Source: Acanthaster planci
Lineage: Eukaryota; Echinodermata; Asteroidea; Valvatida; Acanthasteridae
Direction of reading: 5' to 3'
Assembly: GCF_001949145.1 (NCBI RefSeq)
Contig: NW_019091431.1
Span: forward strand, 684,436-748,435
DNA: 64,000 nt
Part shown: positions 38,401 through 50,922 of the stretch, piece by piece
Layout: each line of letters starts with the position of its first letter
Numbering within the stretch: position 1 is the stretch's first letter
Program-made: the position numbers and the translations under genes
Notes under the pieces: model-generated
The model's database searches: none
The model's input: only the letters and a program-made list of their open reading frames with translations
What the model was told of the DNA's origin: nothing

Positions 38401-40748
38401 CAGTCACTCGCGCTTTGCCTTAAAGCCTCTTTGCGATCGCTTGAATGCCTGTTGTCACAGGAAAATCCGAATCCCGTAAAAATCAGACTCTTACCTGTTA
38501 TTGGTTAATTCCTCTCACATGACCGGTCATTCTCCTAATTATCATACGTACGCATGCGCATTACTCCCAATGGGTCCTTGTTTCATAGAGATGTTAATTC
38601 ATTGCAATGCTGCTGCGTGGCCTTGTGCAAACTGGCTTTTGGAAATTGGTACAAGTACGTATGTACGTATACACGTTCACATTCAGTCGGGAAAAATGGA
38701 AATCATGGCGGACGGAAAGAAATTCGTTGAGCGTGGAGCTGCCAATCCGAAAGAGATTGAAGAACCAATAAAAAACAAGTGAATTGGTCATGGTGCGACA
38801 AATGTTACTGGCTAAAACAGAAGATGAGCACATGGTGGGCGACTGACTGCTTTCTCAAGCTTTACAATCCCGGAGAAGCATGGTGCGAGTGGTGTTGTAT
38901 TGGTATCAAGTAGGCCTACAGTACTTCCAGAGCTAAAGCATTGATACAGCATGCAGCTAAGTATGATAAACACTGCAAACACTTCCATGATAGGAAGAGG
39001 GCTCGGTAGAAAGCACTAGAATGCCTAGCTGCAAAAAGAAGGAAGATGACGTCAAATCAACATCCTCATATTTAAATGGCCATTTCAGGTTTGGCGAGTC
39101 CAATTAATAAAAAATTTAGAATAATTCAAAACATAATGAGAAATATTCTTACTATTAAGAAAATTTTGCTTCAACCATTTAGAGGCAAAGGGGCAATAAT
39201 CTCTGTACTCTTTTACTCCAGGGTTGGTCCCAATCTGTACATCTCTCCAATGAAGGAATCTCCTTTTAAGAGCCCACATCCTGTCCGAGTTGTCTCCTTT
39301 GGATCACCATGCCAACGTACTCCAAGAAAAAGGTAACAATAACTTGTCTCAATATGGCAAGTATTTCTACACTTATTTTTTTAAAACTTCGTACCCTAAA
39401 ATCAAAATGTTAGGTGACTATTATATTCCCAATATGTTGAGAGATTTCGATTCATTTTTAACCACTTATTACAAAAGTGCTGTAGTTGAATATCTTCACA
39501 TGTAGTCTTTAAGAAATCGCTCTTAAGTTGTTTTGTGTTGGCAAAGACTGTTGTCAAGTTCATGTTCAAGTTTCTCTTCTTGACATCTCTGGTTTCCTCT
39601 CTTGACAGGACATTCTACAGCTTTGGTGAGGGCCCAGGGGTGAGTTGGCATCTCTCTATCTTTCTCTTTTCCTTGAGTTCTTTCTTTCTGCATCCAATCT
39701 TACTTTCATTTGTTCCATTTTCCTTCTTAACCACCATTATCTTCCCTTCGTATGGCCAGCATCACCCAACCTCCTCTCCTGTTGCAAGTCTCCCTTCCCC
39801 CAGCCTTCATCATTGTTGTTTTCTTTTGTTACTTACCAGTCTTCAGAGAAGCTGCGTGAGATTAATGAAAGGATGAAGGAGGCCAGCGTGGAGAGTAGGA
39901 ACACTCGCTCCATCACATCCAAACGACTCAAATTTGAAGATGAAGATGTTTCAGCTTCGTCAACATCTCAAGATGATACTGACTGGTTAGTGATGAGAGG
40001 AGAGGGGGAGAAGGGATTATGGTGTGGGACAGAAAAGCGAAATGAGAAAGAGCAACTCCTGCTTTTTTGGCGTAATCGGATCAAAATCAAGACGAGTTGA
40101 TGACTGTTGGGCCAAGTTGTACAAGTTGTATCAGGATTGAAAGGAAGCATGAGGGAAATGTTGCCGTATTGTTTGCAAAATGATTACATGGTGAGATTAT
40201 CACACTGTATATTCAGTTGCTAAAGAAAAGATTTTGACTTCTGTTATTTAATTTTTGCAACTGGATTTGAGCACCTGTTTTTTTGTTTGTTTGTAGCCCT
40301 GTTGCTAATGGAAGATCGACAAGTAATGGTGTGTCATCCACCAATGGTCACATGACATCACATTCAGGAAATGATGAACCAATAAGCACACAGCCTTTAC
40401 CTCCCAGCATGCAACACAGGGTAGCCATGATGGGTAGGTAGCCTCCTTCTCGAGCACTGTCAGAAACTCAAAAAGCCTGAAAATTTCTTTGAATCTCCAA
40501 AAATTGGCAAAGTATGAAAACCAGGGGTGAAATCAAGTTGTTTTTCTGTGGAAGATATCATCTCGAGTAGGTTTTTTTTTAAATGTTTGTTTGATGAAGT
40601 CTTTAATAGTGAAAAGCTGAAATCAGCTCAATGCTCCAAGAAGCACTGAGCTGAAATAATCTCAGAGACACTCAAGATTAACCCTTTCTCCCCAGCGTCA
40701 GAGAGACAAGCAAGTCATAGTCCTTCTGAGATTGACGGTAGAGAATAA
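23477..40748 (+). CDS. RB1: Retinoblastoma-associated protein (RB1 orthologue)
   Basis: Coding exons: 23477-23655, 24448-24522, 24980-25111, 26186-26313, 26458-26568, 27039-27065, 27299-27474, 31105-31289, 32382-32469, 32899-33072, 33719-33833, 34391-34539, 34845-34958, a possible 17-nt exon 35173-35189, 35578-35845, 36302-36379, 37309-37413, 37759-37875, 37997-38064, 39222-39332, 39609-39639, 39840-39985, 40297-40433 and 40696-40748. That gives about 920-930 residues; human RB1 has 928. It is the nuclear E2F repressor. RbN spans residues 1 to about 276 ([18 protein letters not shown]). Pocket A includes [29 protein letters not shown] and [15 protein letters not shown]; pocket B includes [17 protein letters not shown] and SCIYAICKV. 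LxCxE-cleft residues (Tyr and Lys of YAICK, Tyr-Asn of FYNKVF) are kept. The spacer is short, so it is RB1, not p107/p130. SP sites occur in YLSPIRP and [13 protein letters not shown]. RbC contains [12 protein letters not shown]. Confidence 0.95.
24374..24793. repeat. Nested inverted repeats with an 87-bp-arm hairpin in RB1 intron 2
   Basis: Arms 24595-24681 and 24707-24793 are inverted copies differing at only two positions, separated by a 25-nt loop. A second, outer inverted pair, 24374-24399 and 24574-24598, shares GTTTTGGGTGTGATCAGTCG. A partial extra copy of the right arm lies at 24546-24573. No coding sequence is present. This is probably a young foldback or MITE-type insertion; if transcribed with the RB1 pre-mRNA it would form a long, near-perfect double-stranded stem. 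Confidence 0.8.
25147..25584. mobile_element. Candidate non-autonomous hAT-like element in RB1 intron 3
   Basis: The left end CAGGGATGTGCTGAATATTC and the right end GAATTGACTCAGCCCTA are imperfect inverted copies, with further GAATATTCGA-type palindromic blocks just inside. CAGGG-type ends resemble hAT elements. I cannot see a clear 8-bp target duplication, so both ends and class are tentative. Confidence 0.4.
27524..27615 (+). repeat. Short interspersed repeat copy (RB1 intron 7)
   Basis: A GGCTGTGGCTGC...AAGCCGCTGA...CCCATAGACTTG block resembles two other places in the window, 51655-51750 (same sense) and about 34680-34760 (opposite sense). The family is not recognised; the copies are diverged. 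Confidence 0.4.
28401..28459. repeat. Short hairpin with TTAACCCTAACAG ends
   Basis: Two 23-nt arms with two mismatches surround a 13-nt loop; each end starts with TTAACCCTAACAG. It lies in RB1 intron 7, just downstream of the nested receptor gene. The same terminal motif bounds the candidate element in glycogenin intron 2. Confidence 0.65.
28827..29837 (-). CDS. Intronless orphan class A GPCR nested antisense in RB1 intron 7
   Basis: One uninterrupted frame of 336 residues from the ATG at 29837; a second ATG at 29828 is equally plausible. The N-terminus has N-glycosylation sites (NST, NMS). Seven hydrophobic segments follow. TM2 carries the conserved Asp ([14 protein letters not shown]). 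TM3 has a disulfide Cys ([11 protein letters not shown]) and an intact DRY ([19 protein letters not shown]), with a matching Cys in loop 2 (VLMCYF). TM7 reads [16 protein letters not shown]. The stretch [14 protein letters not shown] resembles the corresponding region of melanocortin and adenosine receptors, so an alpha-group rhodopsin-family receptor is likely, ligand unknown. Two departures: TM6 has FSIIP in place of CWxP, losing the toggle Trp, and NPxxY is changed to NAVIY. The frame has no breaks, so it looks functional rather than a pseudogene. Confidence 0.88.
   Translation of the reverse strand: MSTMNSTQALITEISYNMSTPPANTMSLGSRVICFFLTLSSILLLTLNLLCLLVLRHVDNIHDTTKVFLRSMTVADLGVGIFMALPMTVTLQTQRWPFGTALCAVQSFTMFSSILGSLLSLLLLTVDRYISVVYALRYHSLVTRKRARIAVCCVWSLTVALMTGAGIISNWHTEYLPSVLMCYFSSKNDKSRIQTYFAILYIAVILLCLLTLLIAYTRLFMITRRHAQRIHTDNEIAQNGQVPGTLTKKTLHTLLLMVLAAFLFSIIPALCVSLNLDNMNSYYTFFLLALPILTNSWLNAVIYYLRNKEFRQATKALLRSYGTSFQKVIRCKFNTN
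31526..32360. mobile_element. TA-flanked inverted-repeat transposon remnant (Tc1/mariner, pogo-like) in RB1 intron 8
   Basis: The ends are CAGTAAACTCCGACTAAGTC and its inverted copy with one change, each flanked by TA (31524-31525 and 32361-32362), the target duplication expected for this superfamily. The 835-bp interior has no intact transposase frame, so the copy is non-autonomous. Its right end lies only about 20 bp before the splice acceptor of the RB1 exon at 32382. Confidence 0.7.
34208..34249. repeat. Short tandem repeat, 14-bp unit, three copies
   Basis: The unit GTGACACAGGTCAG repeats about three times in an RB1 intron. A simple expansion; no further role seen. Confidence 0.7.
34680..34760 (-). 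repeat. Short interspersed repeat copy (RB1 intron)
   Basis: An inverted, diverged copy of the family also seen at 27524-27615 and 51655-51750. Its shared core reads CCAGTGGC, AGCTTCTA and TGTCTATGGG. Confidence 0.35.
36692..36770 (-). repeat. tRNA-derived sequence, probably a SINE fragment
   Basis: On the minus strand a box A-like TGGTTGAGTGGTTAAGACGC is followed by a pairable CCTGC...GCAGG stem and a box B-like GGGTTTAAGTCCC. The acceptor ends do not pair well and there is no clean cloverleaf, so a tRNA-derived SINE is more likely than a working tRNA gene. Confidence 0.45.
36834..37016. repeat. Foldback of repeated CACAAGACC / GGTCTTGTG words
   Basis: The left part repeats CACAAGACC-like words several times (36834-36885); the right part repeats their complement GGTCTTGTG (36973-37015). 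Together they can form a stem of about 40-50 nt within an RB1 intron. Class unknown. Confidence 0.55.
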
Positions 40749-43748
40749 ACAAACCATTGAATCCTAGTCTTCCAACCATAACAAGGAGAAGCAGACAACA
40801 GTCAACAAGGAAGAGCAGTATTGCTTAGTATCAAATGTTTTCTTCTATCACCAATATCAATTTTGTGATTCCCAATCCAAAATTTGTGCCAAACTAGAGA
40901 TATTACCCATAGTGTCTTTTGCAAGATCTAACGTTTGGTCAGGGTAGAGGTGAACAAGGGAAAAATCAGTTTATTATCGTAACTGGAAATTAGTCATGGA
41001 CAGTTTTAGTTTCTTAGTTGACAAAATGTCGTGGTATTGCTCTGAAAGTCGTTGCTACATGACTCTGAAATGCTCCACTGTCGTGCCTTGAAGTGGAATG
41101 AAAATTTCCATCAAATGGAACCAGCCTGGTCATTTTGAAGTAATTGTTTTAACAAATTATCCAATGCAGCTATGCAAAATTTGAATTAGTAACAAGTAAT
41201 AATGGTTTACATTGCCTTTCATTTTTAATTGGCGACGAAAAATGTGGCTACTTTTAGTTGTCATTTTCGACAGAGTTCCACAATTCAAACACTTCTGTAA
41301 AAGTTCCAAAAGTTCGCTGAAATATGAATTTTGATTGACATTAATTTCGTACAGTTCTGATTATTGTAAAGACAGATTTCTTCCACATGCTGCAGTCCGT
41401 TATCTTACGTTGTACAGTTGTAGATTTTCTTCTTTAAACCAACCATGGACTGAATTTTTGGTACCTCATTTTTAAGAGCTATTTTAATTCATCAATTTCA
41501 GTGTAAAATTCTTTTAAAAGAAACTGTCATGAATCTTGGACATGGATTTTGGTATTGGTGTAGTGAGGAGTGTAACTAGGAGAGACAGAACTATTCAGGG
41601 ATAAAGTATAGAATTGAGATAGGATTGTATCATATAAATTTAATGAAATGTAATGTGCAGAAGATGCGTGTTCACTTTAATAGTTTCTAGAATTTGGTCA
41701 TCAGAGAGGGCATTCAGTTGACGTGTGTTTGTTTTTATCTTGACACCTGTTTTATCATTGTTTATTGCATGCCCAGTTTGAACAGTGTGTGAAATATTCA
41801 TTTTCTTAAAAAGGTTCATGAATAAAAGTAACAAGCCAAACCGTTACATCCAGCGCTGAACACAAGTCATTGTATAACAAAATATGCCCATGAAGCAAGT
41901 CATTGTGTAGTCATATCCCCCCCAAACAAAACCAGTGATACAGGTACAAGTGATTTTTTCCCAGCAAATCTTTTTTTTATTCTTAAACTTGTGTGCTCCA
42001 TAAAATTGTTACATGTCTGAACATTTTTTACACAGCATTAGTTTTGCACACATAAAATAAACTTAAAAATATACCGGTCAAAATGGTTTAAAAGTTAAAG
42101 ACCCTTCAGGTAGGGTCTGCTAAAAATATTACAATACACAAATATAGAGAAATGGGTACCTTTCTCAGGGTTCCTGCAAATAATGATTGATGTTTCAACA
42201 ATTGAAGGTGAGATTTTTCTGTCTACAGGATAAGCTATGATTAATGACACAGCATAAGACATCAACCTTTCTAATCAGAGATTTATAGCTCTCTAGATAA
42301 TATGTATTTTGAATGTTAAATTTGAATGAAATCTCTAAATTCATGTGAACATAATTTGAATTCTCCACACTAAGGACACTGTTGCTATACCTCGTAATTC
42401 AGGGCAAGTTTTTGCTTACACATGTAGTTACAGAAGAGATGCCTTGCAACAATACACTGCTCTCAATGGATAAGAATGACACAAAGGAACCAGTCCATTC
42501 AAGAGATGGTGGTTGCCATGCAAAAGTTTGCCCCAAATCACGAGGTATAGCAACATTATCTTCAGTCTGGGGAATTCAAATTGTTTTGTTTATCTGCAAT
42601 CAGATAACTCAGTGTACCAGATTTTATTCAAAAGGCCTATTCATCCACAGTAGTTATCTGCAGTGGACAGATGTCCTGCTCATACCTGGCTTTTCAGGGA
42701 TGTAACACCTGCTTGACCTCTGACTATCGGGCTTTGTGTTTTCTTTGTACTTGGCCAAAAAGGTCTTGCTTAAAGTCACGGCTATTTCCAGTATATAAAT
42801 AAGTAATGCGGTTAATTACACAAACACACAGAGAATAATTGTTGACGCTTTGGGATTTGTGCATAGACTACAGATGTGCACTGACTTCATTATTTGAATC
42901 GCCATGTTGAACACGACATTCTGGAGTGGAATTTTCTGAGAGAAATTGGAAGATCTGACGATTCCATAACTTATTGCTAGTTTTATTAGCATAATGAGGA
43001 ACGCATTAGGTAGACAACGTCGGAGCCAGTATCAAACACATTGTAATCTACACGATCCTCATTAGCCAGCAGAAAGAAATGAAGAGAAAAATGAATAAAA
43101 ATTTAATCTAGTGAAAGTTAAAATGATTCAAGCTACATGACTTGAAAGAACCCTGTTGCCTCATATAAAATTTTCTCCATCAAAAGTGACCATTTTCATC
43201 ACCCCAACAAATTTGCTTCTGTTTTGCTTGTTTTCTACCATTATCAAAAGCATTTGCCCAAACAGCAACTTTTGTGGCAGAATTCACATCAACATTTATG
43301 CAAATGAGCTTAGCAAAACAATGCAGGCGATTGGTGAAAACAGCAAATTCTGTACCAATAGAAAAACAACAGCATGCTTACTTAAAAACTGCTTGAAATT
43401 GACAGCTAAAATCTCCAAGAAATTGACTATGCCATATACATGCTGTTTTCAGGCGCATAAAAATGTTGACTCGCTTACATGTACGTGTGTAATTTAAAAA
43501 TTCCAATTAATGGAAATCTGCAAATTAAATAATATCTTCAGTGGGGTAGTTAACAATTTAACTACCTCCGATTGGCGCAAAAAAACTTGAATGCTGTGAA
43601 TGTTATAATTCTTACCACTCAAATTGGCACCACCAGTGGTCACCACTCATCAAAAACATAAATATACGTGTACCTGTCAAAATACAGGGGGATGATTTTA
43701 CATGATTAGCACAGCCTGAAGCAAAAACACTCAATTAAAAAGCTCACA
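40749..43748. other. RB1 3' UTR and intergenic DNA
   Basis: RB1 and the CFAP97D1-like gene converge here. No coding exon is recognised. AATAAA overlaps the RB1 stop codon (40744-40749), and another at 41821-41826 would give a 3' UTR of about 1.1 kb; the latter is the more reasonable poly(A) site. The rest is AT-rich, with nothing identifiable. Confidence 0.45.
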
Positions 43749-47309
<3,561 letters not shown>

Positions 47310-47475
47310 GACTACTCGCTACTCAACTTCAGTCTAGACGGCCAGAAAACCACAACTCTACCGTAAAATTCTAGCGAGAAACTACGAAAAGTACACCAGT
47401 TTGTTTGGGGTCGGTTCAGCACAGTCAACACTCAATACGCTTATGTGTAACATATACACCTGTGCCGCCCAAGCG

Positions 47476-47488
47476 GTAACTAGGCAAT
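47476..47488 (-). promoter_or_regulatory. Weak X-box (RFX)-like site upstream of CFAP97D1
   Basis: On the minus strand, ATTGCC T AGTTAC matches the RFX half-sites GTNRCC and RGYAAC at 10 of 12 positions. It lies about 167 bases upstream of the start codon. Ciliary genes are commonly driven by RFX factors, so the position is suggestive, but the match is imperfect. Confidence 0.25.
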
Positions 47489-48500
47489 CAATTATGCTGC
47501 GGCGGCGGCCTGTGGCGGCTTCTGTTTAGTCACATGACGCGGAAGTGTAACTAAGGTGGTTACAAAAAAGTTTGACTTGACGACTGTTTTATGTCGTGAC
47601 GGCTGTTCTATGATTCGGGATTTTATCGAAGGAACAGATGAGACCATAGATGAAGGGTACATTATAGAGAACACTGTAGACATATCGAAAGACAACAGGG
47701 AGGGGGAATGACAATTTTCTCAAACTATTTTTCACTTCAGCAAACAGCTGCCCCCTTCAAAACGAATCTTGCACGTTATAGTCTTAAAAAGTTGCAGCAT
47801 GCATGTTCCCAGCAGGTGACTTCAAGTTGTCCCCCGTACTTATCACACAGGGAGATAAAAATATCAAATGGCAGTCCAACGGTCAAATGTCTTTTTCCAG
47901 CCACTCGCTCTTTGTGATTGATAGGTTGAGAACAATGGCAAACTTTGCAAAGTGTTTGATAAGAGTACATGAGAGTATGCATAATTGCAATCTAATTTCA
48001 CAATGGAATTAAATATTCACAAACTGTGTCCGTCCAGAATATAGGACTCAAGTGAAATTCCATTTATTACTTGGGAAAAAAGAGTTGTTGGGTAAAAGTT
48101 ACTTAAAAATTATACTCAACTCATCAAGATGACCCCTGATAAATTGTTGAGTTAGACTTCTTGAATAAGCCGTTAATTGTATTGCTCTTTTATCGACTCG
48201 ATTATTTTCTGATGGGGACTGTGATCATTTGTACCAAAGACAGGTGGGATGACTGAGGAGACCGTGCGAAGCATTTTACTGGCCAGACGACGCGTATGCT
48301 CAATGAAAGCTCGAATGAAAAGACGCCCCCATCGTCTGCACGCAAGAAAACAGGCTGGTGATGTGGGCGTGGTGTTTCCTGTGCCGGGGTAGCATTTTTT
48401 GTTAAGTGAGACGAATAGTGTGTCTTAGTCTTGTGTTCGAGGCCATAATGGCGGTGTCATTCCCTCAGCACACATACAATGTAACAGAGCCCATCTTAGC

Positions 48501-49455
48501 AGACGTTTACAACGGCTCTGAAAAAGCCTACTTTTCTTTGTCCAAAACCCAGGGTTAACAATAAAATGTTTCAATGACGGGATAAGGATTAGAGGCCGCG
48601 ATTTGCCGTTACGCTTGAGTAGATAACAATGGGAAAAATTTCTGAGAAAATCTCAAAATACGGGGCGATGGAAGGGTTTTATCTCACACAAATATGCTTT
48701 TTGCAGAGGAAATTGCAGACTGAACATGGCTACAGTCTCGAAATTCCGAAATTCTCAGTATTTAGAAATTCGACCTGTGAAAACTAGCTGGTTCGTCACA
48801 AAAACTGTCGTCTTTTTAACGTAGGTGGCGCTCTTTCCAGAGGCTCTCAATGTGTCGAGGCCAATTAAGGCGCATTGATCTAAAATAACCAAGAATGTAT
48901 TTCTTTAAACGGGTGTTGTTCATACTGCAGGGCGGGAAGGTGGAAAAAACAGTGTGTAGTTTGTTGCAAGAAGTGGTTTTTATTTGATAATTTATAATAG
49001 AGGTATAATGTTTAAACTGTGCATAGACTTGTATAAAACTCTTTATAACAGAAAACGTGGCAATGCTTGGGGAGCAGAGAGATCCAATATTAAGGTTCTC
49101 ACGCGATAAACGGCTGGGAAAAGAGCGCCACCTACGTTCAAAAGAAGTAAGGTTTGGAGTAGAACCAGCTAGTTTTCACTGGTCGACTTTCTTAATACTG
49201 AGAATTTCGGAATTTTGAGACTGTAGCCATGTTCAGTCGGAAATTTCCTCCGCAAAAAGCATATTTGTGTGAGACAAAACCCTTCCATCGCCCCGTATTT
49301 TGAGATTTTCTCAAAAAAATTTCCAATTGTTATCTACTCAAGCGTAACGGCAAATCGAGGCCTCTAATCCTAATCCTGTCATTGAAACATTTTATTGTTA
49401 AAGGGGCGTTCTGGACAAAGAAAAGTAGGCTCTTTTCGAATCGTTGTACCCGTCT
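48501..49455. mobile_element. Large foldback element with arms of about 340 bp
   Basis: The left arm (about 48501-48842) and right arm (about 49117-49455) are diverged inverted copies. Shared blocks include CCTACTTTTCTTTGTCC, TTAACAATAAAATGTTTCAA, TTATCTACTCAAGCGTAACG, TTTGAGATTTTCTCA, GACTGTAGCCATGTTCAGTC and ACGTAGGTGGCGCTCTTT. The central part of about 270 bp is unique and AT-rich and has no open frame of note. The long arms and absence of coding sequence indicate a non-autonomous foldback or long-TIR DNA transposon. Confidence 0.75.
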
Positions 49456-50922
49456 ATCTTAAATTACCCATATATCAAATATAGGTTTAACTATGGAATG
49501 AGTAGTGAAAACGACTTTTTAGGAGCCTAGAAAGCCAGCCAGCGTGAGCGCTTTCCACGTACAGACATCAGCGTCTGCGCTAGCCTCTCATTCAATACAC
49601 TGAATATTCATTCATTCTTCAAAGTGCGCACCATCTGGCACTTGACAAAGAATTTCAGTCGGGCCAGACCCAGGGATTATAGATTCTACTACACCTCATA
49701 GGCAGAATATATATTTTTTGTTACTAAGGGATATGGATATGAATAATAAATGGTTTGTGAAAATTGATCTACGGCTTCCAGACATCCGGAAGACAGAAAG
49801 GGATTGGGTCGGGAAGTAGTATTTCAGTGGATAGAAACCAAAATAATACTGATCTTATACCAGCATTTCATTAGTTCCTCTGGTTTAATGATATAATACA
49901 AAACAAATGCTAAACATTCATAATAATGTCATAAAAGATATAATGTATTTTTAAGAAATTTAAAGGGTTAAACGAGTAATAGATATGGTCAATTTTTTAA
50001 AAATATTTCTTAACCTTTTTCAATTTAGTAATGAATCACTACAAAAAGTCAAAAGGAAGACTGTTGGTCTATAAATTATATACATAGGTATCAAATCAAA
50101 TCAGAAGAACAAACCAAAAGCTGTTGCATACCTTTGATTAATTAATTATGATACCGTAGTCAATACATCTTAGTAAAATTTCAGTAAATTCCCAATTTGT
50201 AAAAATAGGGAGTGGCCGGAACACCTGTCACACCGGCTATTTCATGCAGTATCAGCACTTTATTTCAGTCCTTATGAATAATAAAAACAAAGAAACTTTT
50301 TTTTTTAAATATTACTAGCTGGACAAGAAAGTTTTCAACAACGAGTTTGACATGAATGAAAAAATTAAGAAGTTGATATCTGTAAATTGCTACAAACCAG
50401 TAATCAATACTCCAGGATGACATAATGGGGACTGACCAGCTCTAACATCTGATCCCCTCCCTCTTCATAAGAGTTTAAGCTAAGCAGCTGTTCGGATGAC
50501 AAGTAGGAAAAGAAGTCAACTTGAACAAGCAGAAATTGCAAGACACAGTAGATTAAGTTCCTGATCCTTCAACATGCTACAAAATAGTTTCAATCTTTAG
50601 TAAGGGGGTTCTGTAATGATCTCTATTGACCCTCATGGATCCTTACACTGAACAAAACAGACGTTTTGACATTTTCACTTAAATGCCCTGGTCTTCATCA
50701 GGAGCTAATTTGCTTTTCTTTTCAATTTTGGGTTCAGGCCTACTGTGGTTTTCCATAATTCAGCAATCAGTCATTTAAATGGAACTAACCCTAAAGTTAC
50801 AACTTAATTAGCACCGGTGCTTTATCAAGACACTCTCAACAAGTGATTATGCGTGCACGGCAGTTCAGATCATTTCCATTTTTAAGGTAAGTTCAGAATA
50901 ACTCTGGATGACAACTGCATCA

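Larger units (their letters stand above)
47310..50922. other. Gene-free region between CFAP97D1 and agmatinase
   Basis: No recognisable coding sequence apart from very short frames. The left part holds the CFAP97D1 promoter, with a weak X-box-like site. The middle is a foldback element (48.5-49.46 kb). The right part contains the agmatinase 3' UTR, where AATAAA on the minus strand at 50264-50259 is a reasonable poly(A) site. Confidence 0.45.

Noticed and set aside
39535-40100. Long overlapping open frames at 39.5-40.1 kb
   Set aside because: They read through RB1 introns; only 39609-39639 and 39840-39985 are supported as exons by splice sites and RB1 similarity.
47610-47711. 33-codon acidic frame divergent from CFAP97D1
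   Set aside because: Too short, no splice donor nearby and no similarity.
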